A stretch of 64,000 nt of DNA from Verpa conica. Lineage: Eukaryota > Ascomycota > Pezizomycetes > Pezizales > Morchellaceae. Positions within the stretch are counted from its first letter, which is position 1, and each line of letters starts with the position of its first letter. This document shows, one piece after another, positions 1 through 11,533 of this stretch. The notes under the pieces were generated by a model. That model was not told where the DNA came from and searched no databases. It saw only the letters and a program-made list of their open reading frames with translations. The position numbers and the translations under genes are program-made. The stretch is from NCBI GenBank assembly GCA_033030425.1, contig JAUFSD010000023.1:1-64000 (forward strand), written 5' to 3'.

Positions 1-1290
1 CGCGCGCGAACCACAAAAAACACGCGGGTCCACGGGGTGACGGGGTGACAGGGGGGTTTCCACCTAGAAGTTCACCCCTGCGCTGGGCCTACGCCAGAGA
101 GAGGCAAGGTCCCGGAGAAGGTGCGCGGAGAAAAAGGGCCGAGTGATAGCCCGTGACGCAAGCGAGAGAAGTACCAAGACAGCCAGAGGAGGGTCCCAGA
201 GGCGCCCAGGAAGTCACTGCACACACAGAGTGTTGTCAGGGGGCGAGCCCAGAGAAAAAAACCTGCACTTCAGTACTCAAAAAAAGTACCCGGAAGAAAA
301 ACCGAGTGATTTTCCATGACTCGTGCCAAAGCGCCTACGGACAAAAGGCAAGCGGCGCCACAGCAAGCCTGACAAGCAAGCAGGTAGGTAGGGGGTGCTA
401 GGGCAGACGTGGGGTCTCTGGCGCAGGGGGGGTGGGGGTGGGGTAGGGCGCAGGCGCAGGTTGCTGGCAGTCAGCGAACGCCTGCGCGAGAACCGCACCG
501 TGGCAAGGGCCGAGGTCCGGGTGCCGAGAGAGAAGTACCTGGACAGGCAAAGTTGAAAAAGACAAGTCACAGGACATCAACTTTACTGTCAGCCAGGCCC
601 CACAAAGAAAAAAGACTGCACCACCTCACTCAAAATTAGAAACCGCGACAAAAACCGAGTGATTTTCCATGACTCGCGCGGTCGCCCCCCCCCACCAAGC
701 GCAGCAAGCAAGCAGCCAAGCAAGCAGCGCCACAGCGACTGCAGGCAGGCAGGGTGTGCTAGGAGAGACGTGGGGTGTCTAGGCAGGGGGGTGGGGGGGG
801 TAGGGCGCAGGCGCAGGTTGCTGGCGCTGGCAGTCAGCGAACGCCGTAGCGTGGACCGTACCGTGGCGAGAGTCGAGGTCCAGGTGCCGAGACAGAAGTA
901 CCTGAACAAGAGGAAGTGCATGGAAAAGATCTCAAGACATCTTCTCTACTGCCAGTCAGTCCCCAGAGTGAAAAAAGACTGCACCCCCCCCCACTTAAAA
1001 ATCGAAATCGCGACATGGACCGAGTGATATTTCGTGACTTGTGCGACTACGCAAGCAGGCAGGCAATAAGCAAGCAGGTAGGCAACCAAGCAGCGCCACA
1101 GAGACGTCAGAGAGAGACCTCCAGGAGGCTAGGCAGGCTGCAAGGCGTCGTGCAGGTCAATATGCAACCTCCTGCATTGCGCACCGTGGTCAAGAGCTCG
1201 TCGAGAGTTATCGAAAGCGACTTGCAGCCGCGCGCAGGCAAAAAAAAGCGAAGCGGCGAAGTACCCGATCATGTCTAGGTACATAGAGAG
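1..1290. repeat. GC-rich degenerate tandem repeat array, unit about 355-365 bp
   Basis: The block CCGAGTGAT followed by a YCRTGACT-like stretch recurs at 139, 302, 655 and 1020. A second anchor, TAGGGCGCAGGCGCAGG, occurs at 444 and 801, and AGAAGTACC recurs near 168, 532 and 893. The last three units are therefore spaced 353-365 bp apart, while the first spacing is only 163 bp. Runs of CAAGCAAGCAGG and G-rich or C-rich tracts lie inside the units. Several open frames cross the region on both strands, but they share the repeat structure and are not convincing genes. It looks like a satellite or the degenerate edge of a repeat cluster. Confidence 0.7.
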
Positions 1291-1488
1291 AGAGCTTGTG
1301 ACTGCTAAGACACTGTCTGATTGTCCCTCTTTAGAAATAAAGATACACAAGGCACTACAAAAGTCGCCAAAATCTCGCTCCCAGCGGAAAACCACGGCTG
1401 CGCAGAAGCAACGCCACAGCAGCGTCTGCAGCAGGCACCCAGGCAGGTGGGGGGTAGGGCTGCAGCGTAGAGGGAGTCTGTATAGGGT

Positions 1489-1628
1489 ACTCCCACCCGG
1501 GAGTGGGCAGAGCAGTAGCAGAGGACTCCCGTCCGGGAGTAGCCTAACAGTAAAAAGTATAAAAGACTACTTGGGTGGGTCCTATGCTCCCGACCGGGAG
1601 CCACACCGTGTTACTCCCGGCCGGGAGT
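1489..1628. repeat. Four copies of a 16-bp palindrome, ACTCCCNNCCGGGAGT type
   Basis: Near-identical inverted repeats lie at 1489-1504, 1525-1540, 1586-1601 and 1613-1628. The arms are ACTCCC/GGGAGT in three copies and GCTCCC/GGGAGC in one, with a CCGG-containing centre. Start-to-start spacings are 36, 61 and 27 bp. They sit about 340-480 bp upstream of the start of the small gene at 1968. They could be binding sites for a dimeric zinc-cluster regulator or structural repeats; nothing visible decides this. Confidence 0.6.
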
Positions 1629-1843
1629 CGACCACTCTATAGCGGAAGTCAGAGGACTGCTTTAAGTAAAAAAAGTGAGTTTCTAGCCATAGCCCTAAGG
1701 CTTGACACGCCTTTTCGCCCTATAATGTTCACGCTCGGTTAACAATAGTAAGGCGACTGGTCCCTACAAGAATTCAGTTAGTTATATTATTCAATTGAGC
1801 TCATCAGGTAAATTCCATGGTCACCCTAGACCTGCTCCCTTCC

Positions 1844-1851
1844 TATAAAAA
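1844..1851 (+). promoter_or_regulatory. TATA-like box of the 1968 gene
   Basis: TATAAAAA lies 117-124 bp upstream of the ATG at 1968 and is followed by a C/A-rich leader, a layout common for fungal promoters. Inferred from position only. Confidence 0.45.
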
Positions 1852-1967
1852 CTGCTTTTATGGCCGAATCCTCTTCCACTATACCATACTACCTACTTCA
1901 ACTAAACCACCACCACACGGAATAATCAATCATACTCAAATCTACCTCACACAACTACTTGACTATC

Positions 1968-2372
1968 ATGAGTGAACCCACCGCCACTACCGCTCCTAAC
2001 TCACGTATTTGCAAAGTGGACATACATTACCTCGCAAAGTACATGGAGGATACAGAGAAAATTGTTGCGGAGAATAAAGGCGAGGAATACATAAACCCAC
2101 CCGATCCTGTTTTGCTATTTGTCGAGAAAGCTATAGAGCTCACTTCTATGATCGAAGATGTTTGGAAGGCTGCATCTATGCCTAGTAAAGTAGCGGAGGT
2201 GGAAGCAGATGGTTCTAAGTTTACGAGTATACTTCTGTCCACGTCCACCAGACTTGTTTGGCTCAGACATGGTCTTACGGTACCACTGGAATATGATGAA
2301 TGGCCGAAAAGTGATGCGTTGAACATTCATCTATATCCGAAAGTTAGTGTGTGGTTGGAACAAACTTGGTGA
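1968..2372 (+). CDS. Small orphan protein, 134 aa, no recognised domain
   Basis: I do not recognise this protein. It is a single open frame of 134 residues starting at the first ATG of the frame (MSEPTATT...); an upstream in-frame TTG at 1959 is not a credible start. A TATA-like box lies about 120 bp upstream. The protein has no signal peptide or transmembrane segment. Residues about 15-80 look helical and acidic, the middle is amphipathic, and the C-terminus is Trp-rich (several W in the last 40 residues). It is flanked at 1728 and 2878 by two diverged copies of a roughly 40-bp sequence. The intact frame, promoter-like upstream and clean start suggest a real gene, but homology and function are unknown. 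Confidence 0.55.
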   Translation: MSEPTATTAPNSRICKVDIHYLAKYMEDTEKIVAENKGEEYINPPDPVLLFVEKAIELTSMIEDVWKAASMPSKVAEVEADGSKFTSILLSTSTRLVWLRHGLTVPLEYDEWPKSDALNIHLYPKVSVWLEQTW

Positions 2373-3278
2373 GCCCGGGATAGTTCTTGCATTTGTGTGT
2401 TATGTTCTACTTTGATCGTCCGCCTGATTTCTATAGTCCGTGTTTTTCCCGTGTGGGACCTATACTGCCTCTGCACTATGTTCGATTAGTCTTTTACTGA
2501 ATGAGATGCTGTTCTCTGCTCTGTGTATACTTGATAAACCGAACTTACTATCATTCGTTTATGCTAGCAGTCAGAAACACGGTTCCTATACGTTTAAATG
2601 AATTTTACTTAAACGTGATTTCTCGTAAATGTGTAGACCTAAATCCTAAACCTGATGTAGGGGGTGACCGTTCTAGACTTTATTCCAACCTGGTGATTCC
2701 CTGGAATGGCCAGTCCCTGCATACTCGGTGGGCCACTGGGTATTGATTAATAAACAGCCTGATCTTAAAATGGGGTTACACGTGTATATGGTACCAATCT
2801 TTTAACGTTGCCTCTAGTTATTACAGTAGTATTATTACTACAGTCAGTAAACTTATATCAGACCACCATATAGAATATTCACACCCGGTTAACAACAGTA
2901 AGTAGACTGTTACATACACTCCGGGGGAAGTAAGCCTCTCCCCCGGTCAGTCACAGAGAAATCGCCTCGAATTATGTAGCACCAATCCCAATCTGGATCT
3001 TATACACTACAGTGAATTCTAAATTTGGTATATCAAAACCCACAAAATTCACCGTCATGCGACTAAAAGAAGCAAAATCTAAACAATCAACAGAAAGAAT
3101 GCAGAATACCGGTTCCTTGCACGAAAGAAAGCTCTCTAAACATATCAAACTCAAAGCTTCCATAGAACAATATGCACATAACCAACGGCTTATCACGGAA
3201 GACCCATCCACGCTACGATAAGAGATACAAGAGGAAACAAATAATATCCACCCCCAACGCACTACAAGAGTAACACAT
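2373..3278. other. Intergenic, about 900 bp, no gene seen
   Basis: Only short, unconvincing frames occur. The stretch holds the second copy of a diverged direct repeat (2878-2918; the first copy is at 1728-1768) and the 3' flank of the downstream minus-strand gene. Confidence 0.5.
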
Positions 3279-5700
3279 CTACAACATATCTTGTACCCCA
3301 CTCACCAATATACTCCTAACTTTGCTCTGCTCCGGTGCATCCGTGAAATGCAAGCCTAACATCGCAGTAGTCACCATCTCCGCCCCCTTCCCCGTCGAAT
3401 GTTCCACACTCCCACCAAGACCCAATAATCCTATCTGCTTCGCATCCGAGCTCTTTATCCACTCATGAGTCGGCGCCATAGAGGCATCTCCACCCGGGTA
3501 AATCATGTTCGACACTGCGCGACCGGTAGCGGTTTGGTTTAGGAGCTGCCGAAGGGCCGGTAATGTAACCCGAGCAGATACCCAGAGTCCGAACGCTACC
3601 AGACACAGTGTTGCCCATAGTGCTAACAGTAGAAACACCGGGATAGCGTACCGGTAGTCATACACAATTACTGGTTTCATCACATATGGGGACTCGTCCA
3701 TTGCTGCGGCGTTAGCTCTTGACCGTGTACCTAGAACTGTGTTGGCTATCATATCGGTCCAGATTAAGTTCGGTATAGAAGATGTATTGTTCGCTGAGGT
3801 TGATAGTTGTTTCCACATGCTAAACATCGCATAGTCGGATTTACCAGAGTAGTCGGGTCCCGAAGCACCACCTTGGTATGCTTCCGCTAAGGCGTTCTGA
3901 TACCATGACCCAGCTAGTGTGTCTATGATCCCATCTGCCGGAACACCTGCCGCAGGAAGGTAGAGTGAACTATTCTGCTTAGTCCATAAACTCTCGTGTT
4001 TCTCGTAATCTTTACTAACGATACCCCACAATGGCCTTGCATCAGATATGGCCATCCCCGTCTTCTCAACCGCCCAGATTGGTAATGTGTCATTCTCATA
4101 ATACATCTCGTCGATCGAAAGGACTTCGAGGCTCATTAAATCAAGGTATGGGTCTGTGGTACCGTTGACGTAGAAGAAGGCTTGCTTGAGTGAGGATTTA
4201 ACACCAGTTGCGCAGGTGTATATAGGGTGTGACCATGTAGAGCCGACCTCGGACATGAAGCTGCGGTCGGCTGCGTGAGAGTCTGTTCTCCGGGCGGCTC
4301 CGACTATCATTCCGCACTCGACTGCTATATTCGTAATGTTGGCGTCGTCCGTTTCTAGGAATCCCCTACATAAATCACCTTTTAAAACTATTAGCCAGTA
4401 TTCCACCCGGAGTTGCTAGTCTTTGGGGTTATACCTATGCTTGTCTGGTTCTCCAAATCATTAATCAGTAAATCCCCGAGAGGACTTATATACAGCTGAA
4501 ACGGCTTAACAGAATCTCTCAGAGTCGTAAGCCCCGCTATATCCCAATCCGACGCATCATACGATGTCCCATGCTCCTTGGTCACATTATCCGCCGACAA
4601 ACTGAGTAATTGAGCATACCGCAGATTCCCATAAAACGCCCCTCTATACGCCCTCTCCCGAAGCCCCGGCTCCACCTGAGAGATCTCACTATTCACCTGC
4701 GGCGGACCATGCTGTTCCGCAGCAAGTACATCCATAATACCACCATTATCCGTCAACCGGATATCCGAAGGCCCACCATACCCAAACTCATAATCGATCG
4801 TGATGTTATTATCCACACAGACCGTCTCCGGCTCCATCCACAACAAAGTCTCAGACCAATAAACCTCATGTGATATACCAGTAGGAACCGAATGATTCCT
4901 AAACCCTATCCCCCCATTAACAGCATCCACAACTAGTCCTTCAACAACCTCATACTGTCCATCCATAGCAAGACTAGCCAAAAACCGCATTTTGCCAACC
5001 GATCTAGGCTGCCCATTATCTATCCTATCCATCGAATCATTCGTAATAGAGATCTCAAAATTCCTAAACTGTATCTCAAATACATTCGCCACAGTAGACC
5101 CATACACTCCATCGGCGCTCATGAAAACCTTAGTCACATTCTGCGGGATCTTAGAGTCAATCCACCCAGTACCATTAACACCCGTATCGGTACCATACAA
5201 TGTATCATTCGTTGGTGGTGTGAACCCATTAGTGTTAGTCTGGCCAGGACAGATCTTATACCCCCAGAACCCACACAATCTACCGAGTTTGTATTCGCTA
5301 CGTGGTGCGGTACCTAAGCCGAACGAACTAATGTCGGGGATGTATGTGAATTGGGGGTTGTTTAGGTTGATCCATTCGGTGGATTCGGATAGTCCTAGTG
5401 GGGTGACGGTGGATGCGGCGAGGAGTAGTATCATCCCTAAGAGGGAGACTTTGGATAGTATCATGACGCGAGTTTGGACTCCGCGGGTTGCGGCGGCGTC
5501 GGAGCGGAGCAGGACGGGCCATAGTGAGCGTTGAAGCATTCGGTCGACGACGGACCTGCTGGTGGGTTAGCGTGGGGTAAGGTGGGGGGCACGGCGGAGG
5601 TGAAATACCATGTTACTGGGTTGTTTTTGTTCTTTAAGACCCCGGCAAGTATAAGGACTATTGCTAGCGGGAGTGTGTTCTGGACTATTTGGTGGATCAT
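3279..5700 (-). CDS. Multi-pass membrane glycoprotein of unknown function, about 770 aa
   Basis: Three exons, reading down the minus strand: 5700-5609, 5555-4435 and 4378-3279. Intron 1 (53 bp, GTATTT...CAG) joins an N-terminal hydrophobic helix (residues about 8-20) to a second membrane helix near residues 58-80. Intron 2 is best read as 4434-4379 (GTATAA donor, CTAAT branch); an alternative is 4406-4366. The long middle part is extracellular in style, with many N-X-S/T sites and scattered cysteines. A third hydrophobic segment (starting YAIPVFLLLALW) lies in the last quarter, followed by a short tail. The block LLRSDAAATRGV after intron 1 and the TM-PLGL motif recall a widespread family of large uncharacterised ascomycete membrane proteins. 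The biochemical function is unknown. I am confident of the gene, less so of intron 2. Confidence 0.8.
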
Positions 5701-8700
5701 TTAATTGGTTAATAAAGGTTTGATATGTTAAGGCTCTATGAAGATTACCTATAACGAGACCAGCATTGATGACCGAAGATATCCGGCCAACCTAGTTAAG
5801 TCAGTATACGAAGTAAACATCAAATATGAACACCAAACATACTGTTAAATACTCCATCTGAACGGTATTATAACACTCTATTACTACAGCAACGTTTATG
5901 GAAGCACCTCAGCAAGAGACCTCCGGTTCAATACGGGGGTGAAATTCCTGTAAAGACTGTGGATAACCTTCCGAAGAAAAGCTAATAGATAAAGCAGACA
6001 AACCAAACCACTGGTACCTAAACGTGTTTATATACAATTCCCCCCCCCCTGTTCCGACTAACGACTCCCTCGGTCCAATTATTACCGTGAATCAGGGACG
6101 CACAACAAGAAGCTTTAAGACCTTGATCTAGAATATCTCATATCCACAATAATCCCGTCTGTATCTCGATCGAGCTAGAGTCCTACACTTGTTCAGCCCA
6201 AGGGGTGCGTTGAGAGATGCCATAAACGCCACAATCCCAGCACGGTAAGTCGATAAAACAAGACTTTAATATCCTATTGGTTACACATCCTTACACGTCA
6301 ACAGAGCTTTTCTGAACTAATCGAGTGGCTGACACTCGCGCCTCCTCTTGTATGTTAGTAAACGGTTTTATCCAGCCGAGGAACTGGGAATGGCCTAAGT
6401 GATGAAGTTGAATTAGGGTGGAATAGGAATGTTGTTCCTGTCGGTTATCTAATCTAATCTCGCTACTGAAAACCCTAACCTTATCTTGTCTCCCCCTGAA
6501 TTACCTACACAATTCTCCCCCACTGGTACCTCTGCAAATTTTATAAATGGCTCTGTATCTCGGTATTGAACTAGAGGACCCAAGTGTTGGTATAAAACAT
6601 TAAAACCCGCCTACCGAAACCCTAGCTTTGGTACCGAGAGGTTACCCACATACGGGGGAGTTGTGGAAATAGCTTAAGTTAGACTAAGCCCTGGCCACAT
6701 AGAGAGATTGTGAGACCCGTTCCATCTTCACCCCCCTATCCCTAGTATATGGTGTATGGCGCCGAATTATGTGGCTGCGTGCCTGATCGCCTCGGTTGCC
6801 GACCTAGACTGTACGGCGGGCTTGGACAGAATCCCCCCCCCCACAAAAATCTTTTAGAATGAGTGAGTCAATCAGTAAGTACACATTCAGTCTCATATCT
6901 ATAGAGTCCCAGTAGGCGAGGTTTTTTTTCTGTAACTCCACTGTGCATTTTGTCAGTTCCTCAACTAATTATATATAATCCTCCAGACGAGTGCAGAATC
7001 TATAGTAATAAGCACTAAACACAAACCCCGGTCTATATAGATCGAGGACTTAACTTGGTGCAATTGTTTAGATATGTCAAATTAAAAGACTACTTGCTCA
7101 AAAAGAAGCCATATATAACATTACACTGGATCGTAAATTCTCCGATAGATTTAAGACTATAAGGGAATAAAATATATATATATAAAAAATAAAAACCCTT
7201 CAGGTAGGCTACGTAATACGTGTATAAAGCCACGAAATCTCGGTAATCTCGGGTATCGTAAAACACTTAGTAATATAGAAAAATGTAGTGCCGGATAAAT
7301 AATCTTCCCCGCTATAGTGAGTAGTAGAGAATGTAGCTATAGATATAATCCTTGAGAGTGCCTATAGACTCATATAGGGAGTTGTATTCTCTCCGGAAAT
7401 ACACAAAAAATACATTCTTTCACTGAGGTTAGCGTAAGATCATACAGTGTCACTCAGTACCCTAAGAAGCAATTATGTAGTGATAGGGAGAGAACGAGAG
7501 TAGATTCTTGCTTAGGAGCTCTTACTCTAGCGAGTGCTCTTACTCTCCTATATATATGCCCCCCTGGAGGCAAGCCTCTTACATCATAGACCTATTCCGT
7601 GTCTCACCTATTCAATACTACAACAAATCGTGGAGAGAAAAGGCTTACATCACTGGACTAAAGGTCTTAGAGAAAAGTGGGATACTCTAGGTGCCTCAGC
7701 AGCTGGATACTCAAACATAGAGAGGCCTGTAATACCACGTGATATACCACCTAATGACGGTATAGGGTTAAATTACAACAAATCGTGTTGAAGTATCTTG
7801 TAAAACGTTGGACATAGGTACGTACAAGTAGATGCTGGGTCTATGATGTGGGGCACTTTGCTTGTATGTATATTGAGTGAGAGCTCTTAAGCAAAAGTCT
7901 ACTCGTCTTTCTATCTACATTTTAATACTATGAGTAAAAAATAGTATTCTAATCTTATTATTAAGACGCTGTGTGAGCCGGGAAAATTGAAGCTAGTGCT
8001 AGGAATAAGAAATTACATGTAGGCAGGTAGGATGACTACGGAAGGATGAATATACCAATGGTCAGAAATATACTGACACTTCCTAGGCTGTACGCATCTT
8101 GGACACGGAATAGGTGGTGGCTTAATAAGGGAATAATTGTAAATATCTAATAGGAGTCTCTTTAAATACTGAAGGTAAGTAGGTTGTAGGTTTAAAGGAT
8201 CACATATTATTACTCGCATACTAATAATATTAAAAAGGGGTAAAGGACGATGGATTATTTAGATAGTGGATTTAATTTCCATAATTACTCTACCGTTTCT
8301 AGATACTAAGTAGATAGGCTCTACTTAACGTATCTTTCATTTCATCATAGACGCTACAGAGTGTCTATTCCTTTTCCATAACGTAAGGAGGCTATGTGGT
8401 CATAAGTTTTTCAATTGTTACCTTGGTTTAATAATATAGTCTGGTATTAAGAACAGTGTATTTGATAGTTATTAAAGCTACCTGGAGTGTTTCTAGGGTG
8501 TTACGAAGGATACCAAGCTATATAGAACACTAGTGGTGTATTTATGATTAATTCATTCATTCATTCATTGGCACTAGTGGTAACCCTAACCCTGACGGAT
8601 TTGATGAGACGGGTTTGGATATCGTCGGACATGTAATTAATGTACATTGTACATAATATAAACAAGGTATTGATACTATAAACCCAAAGTATCTTTATGG

Positions 8701-8722
8701 CCCGGTCATAACTCTTCATCAG
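5701..8722. other. AT-rich intergenic DNA, about 3 kb, no gene seen
   Basis: Open frames here are short, low-complexity and lack splice partners. Poly-C/poly-G runs occur near 6042 and 6833, with TA-rich tracts near 7170-7190. The only clear element is a tiny insertion at 8538-8571, described separately. Confidence 0.5.
8538..8571 (+). mobile_element. 34-bp LINE-tail insertion with (ATTC)n end and 10-bp target duplication
   Basis: The sequence starts GTATTTATGATTAA and ends in four ATTC units. It is bounded by perfect copies of CACTAGTGGT at 8528-8537 and 8572-8581. A target duplication of this length plus a simple-repeat 3' end is what target-primed reverse transcription leaves after extreme 5' truncation. 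Related copies are at 27933, 53948 and, without clear duplications, 62508. Confidence 0.6.
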
Positions 8723-10391
8723 TCACTGATCCCTCTCCTCCCACCACTTTGTACCAGCTAGCTCTCTCCCAAGTCTATCTTCACACATCTGCCACATATC
8801 ATTCATCCGCCTATTCAAGTCCCTCTGTACAACGCTTACAAAACGCGGTTTTTCTAGGATGTAGCTTCCCAAACACTGGTCATCGTTCACCTGGCGAGCA
8901 TTGGTATCTGCCGGGGATACACAGTCTAGGAATTCAGGTGCTTGGATACCCACAGAATGGTAATCCTTTCGTAAATCACAGCCCGAGCAGCTCTCCGTAG
9001 AAACAGGGGATATGGGGGGTGGAATATATGACCCATGGGACGCAGACTCGCCACTACGATACTTGCCAGGGGCGTCGCTTTGTAGGGACTCTGACCCTTG
9101 CTCATCCTGTTGAGATACTGATCCAATTTCCAATGACTCCCCATCATGCTGGCTAGGGAAGTTTTGGAGTACCGGAAAACCAGCAGCAGCCTTCATGGCG
9201 ATAATCCGTGAACATATCACATGTAGTTGAAATAATAGCGGATGCGGTAAAGAGAGCTTAGTAGGATCGGGAGTCTTAAGAACCACTTTATCTCCAGGCT
9301 GGAGATAACGTACATGCTGGGGAACGGAGTTTACGAACTCGGTCACAGCTAGCACAACCTGGCCACGGCCAAACGGAAACTCGACAGTGGCATTGTACTT
9401 GGAATAGCATTAGCGACGAAAATAGAGGCAACGGAGTAGAGGGACACACCTCAGTAACTGTCTCCAGAGTGAATGGATACTGACTGTCGGTTAACTCGGG
9501 GATAATTGCAATCATACCTTTACCGAACCAGTGGTGAGCCGCGTGTGACAGCCACCATACATTCCGTATTGAGTCTGTCTGCCCGCCAGTGTCCCCTAGC
9601 GCAATGACCTTGAGCCTTTCCGTCTCTTCTTCACCACGGAATATGGCAATGAATCTCCAGAAATCGGCCTCTTTCCCGCCGCGCATGCTAAACGGAAGAA
9701 TATGCGCGACCACACCGGCTTCAGGGATGCCGGTGAGTTTGCAAGTATTGTTATCACGTACCCCACAACGGTTACGCACCTTCTGAGAGCGTGCAGAAGT
9801 GCCCGATCTCGAGGATCTGGACGCAGAGGACTGCACTATGGGCACTGATTGGGATGATGATTCTGCAGAGCGTCCACCTCGGGCCATAAATGCAGCAAGT
9901 CCAGCATCTATAGTTGTTGCAAACTCTGCGAGTTTAATATCGGGGGTCTCGGGGGAGGCGATGAGACGAATGAAAGGGTGTATCGAAGTGTCAGGAGGTG
10001 ACAGATGAAGGTGGATTGTGGATAGAAGCGATATTAGAGTAACGGACATAGAAGGTGTGAGGTATGAGGAAAGGTTTGAGACGCGGGAAATAGCAACATC
10101 ATAGAGTGATGGTGGTGGTAGCGGTGGCTCTGTTGCTAGTAAGAAAGGGGGGGTTAGGGTTGTATTTGGTTGGTTTTCTGGGGTGATGTTAGATGTGAGA
10201 TCAGGGGGCTCTTGGGCGGTAGGGAGGGATAGCGACCAGAAGATAGACTGTGGAGCAGCTAATAGATGGGGGGCAGTAGAATTCCGACGACGGCGTTTGC
10301 GGGGTACTGAGGTCATTCCCTCCATCTTTAATAGTGATGCTGAATGCAGAGCTGAGATAATGATAGAGGTGGCAGCCTCATATCTAAGCAT
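8723..10391 (-). CDS. HNH-endonuclease-domain protein (HNH_2 type), 525 aa
   Basis: Two exons, 10391-9450 and 9358-8723, separated by a 91-bp intron (GTGTGT donor, GCTAATG branch, CCAG acceptor); the join is in phase. The N-terminal 200 residues are Pro/Ser-rich and basic near residue 30 (RKRRRR, a possible nuclear signal). Residues about 211-300 form an HNH-like module: RDNNTCKLTG, then AHILPFS, a WRF helix, and NVWWLSHAAHHWFGKG ahead of a beta strand (AIIPE). This matches the HNH_2 domain common in fungal proteins of unknown role. The C-terminal exon is acidic, Ser/Cys-containing and unrecognised. Fungi carry many such genes, often variable between strains; the substrate is unknown. The start could also be a downstream ATG (residues 23 or 26). 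Confidence 0.8.
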
Positions 10392-11053
10392 AATAAGCGT
10401 GGATCAGCACCCCTAACCCACCCGCATCAGGGTTAGGGATGTGCGCCTTTACGCTGTATAATACCAAACAAACAGGGTATAATGCACACATATGGGTGTA
10501 AAATTGTTAAACCATAAAGAGTAAGATATTAGAGAGGGGACTCTGGGTATCTCTAATGTAGCTGCTTACGGCATATATTCTGATGGGCGTAATGAATTCC
10601 CCACTTTCTCTGCTGTTGTCGTGTTCTCCCTGAGCTGTTAAGCGAGAAGTCAGCTGGAACAACAAAGAATGGAGGAGCTGAAACGAGCGATAAAATAATT
10701 TGACATAAGCTGAATTGAGTAACCTAAAAGGAAACTAATGCGAGATAGGACTTGTATAGCGAGAAGGTTGCTCAAAACATCAAGACTCGTATCTGGCGGA
10801 TCACTTTGTACTCTAGACGTGTAACCAGAAATCAGCTGAGAGGTAAACCAACCAAAGTAAAGTAATAGCAAGACGATAGTTTTTTAAATGGTGCTAAGCG
10901 GACAGCCTATATAAACATGCTACCTACTACCTAAAAAATACCCTCCCCCCCAACCACACTCGTAGATTTCTCCTTTCCGAATTCAACCCAAAGATACAGC
11001 TCCATTACAGAGTCCAACCTAGACCCCCCAAGCCCAAAATCACCATATCCTCC
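10392..11053. promoter_or_regulatory. Intergenic region with TATA box of the aegerolysin-like gene
   Basis: TATATAAA at 10908-10915 lies 139 bp upstream of the ATG at 11054 and is followed by a C-rich leader with CCCCCC at about 10945, typical of fungal 5' regions. The part next to the HNH gene holds inverted CCCTAACCC/GGGTTAGGG blocks near 10410-10440. No gene is seen in it. Confidence 0.45.
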
Positions 11054-11533
11054 ATGCCTCCTAAAGAAAACCTGTACCATAGATACTGGGTCTCGGTCAA
11101 CATCTCCAACATGATCCAGGAACCCCTCACCATAAAAAACGTACAGCTCACCTCCGGGTTATTCTATAAAGGTGACGACAAAACACACGAGATACCCACC
11201 ACCGAGATCGAAGGGAGGACCATCAGTAGCATGCAAACCTTTAAGGTCAATAGCGTCGCGCGAGATAACAGCCAACTAGGCATCGCGGGTAGTTTTGAAG
11301 TCTACCGTGGAGCTCTACTGCTTAGAAAGATTTCTTGGCATCTCGCGTGGTTTGAACCTAAAAATAAGTTCTTTAAGTTAGATGGAGTCGATCCGCAAGA
11401 TATGGTGGTTCACTACCCGGGAGACCTTAATGAAGGGATTCAGACTTTTGGAAATGTTAACGTGGATTTTACAAAGAAGCCTCCAGGTAAGTACTACTAT
11501 CACCGTGTTAAATGTTTCCGGGGGTATAATTAA
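11054..11533 (+). CDS. Aegerolysin-like lipid-binding protein, 159 aa
   Basis: Single-exon acidic-to-neutral beta-rich protein starting at ATG 11054 behind a TATA box. The order of short motifs matches the aegerolysin family: an N-terminal aromatic strand (YWVSVNISN), a second strand with TIKN, a Gly-containing turn after LTSG, the EIEG..I segment, a GxxGSFEVY strand, an SWHLAWF block where family members have a Trp-rich loop, then HYPGDLNEG...NVNVDF. Family members are small, secretion-signal-free beta-sandwich proteins that bind sphingolipids such as ceramide phosphoethanolamine, and some act with a MACPF-domain partner to form pores. No MACPF gene is visible in this window. The size (159 aa) is a little above the usual 130-145, with a C-terminal extension of about 15 residues. 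The family call rests on motif order, not on a search. Confidence 0.7.
   Translation: MPPKENLYHRYWVSVNISNMIQEPLTIKNVQLTSGLFYKGDDKTHEIPTTEIEGRTISSMQTFKVNSVARDNSQLGIAGSFEVYRGALLLRKISWHLAWFEPKNKFFKLDGVDPQDMVVHYPGDLNEGIQTFGNVNVDFTKKPPGKYYYHRVKCFRGYN

Noticed and set aside
277..1642. Overlapping 60-120 codon frames on both strands in the first 1.6 kb
   Set aside because: They follow the tandem repeat and change frame with it; no start context, splice partner or protein motif.
4610..5534. Plus-strand frames inside the membrane glycoprotein gene (87 and 180 aa)
   Set aside because: Antisense shadows of a well-supported minus-strand coding exon.
8580..8595. CCCTAACCCT-like sequence as a telomere remnant
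   Set aside because: Only one or two units; the same word recurs singly elsewhere and no array is present.
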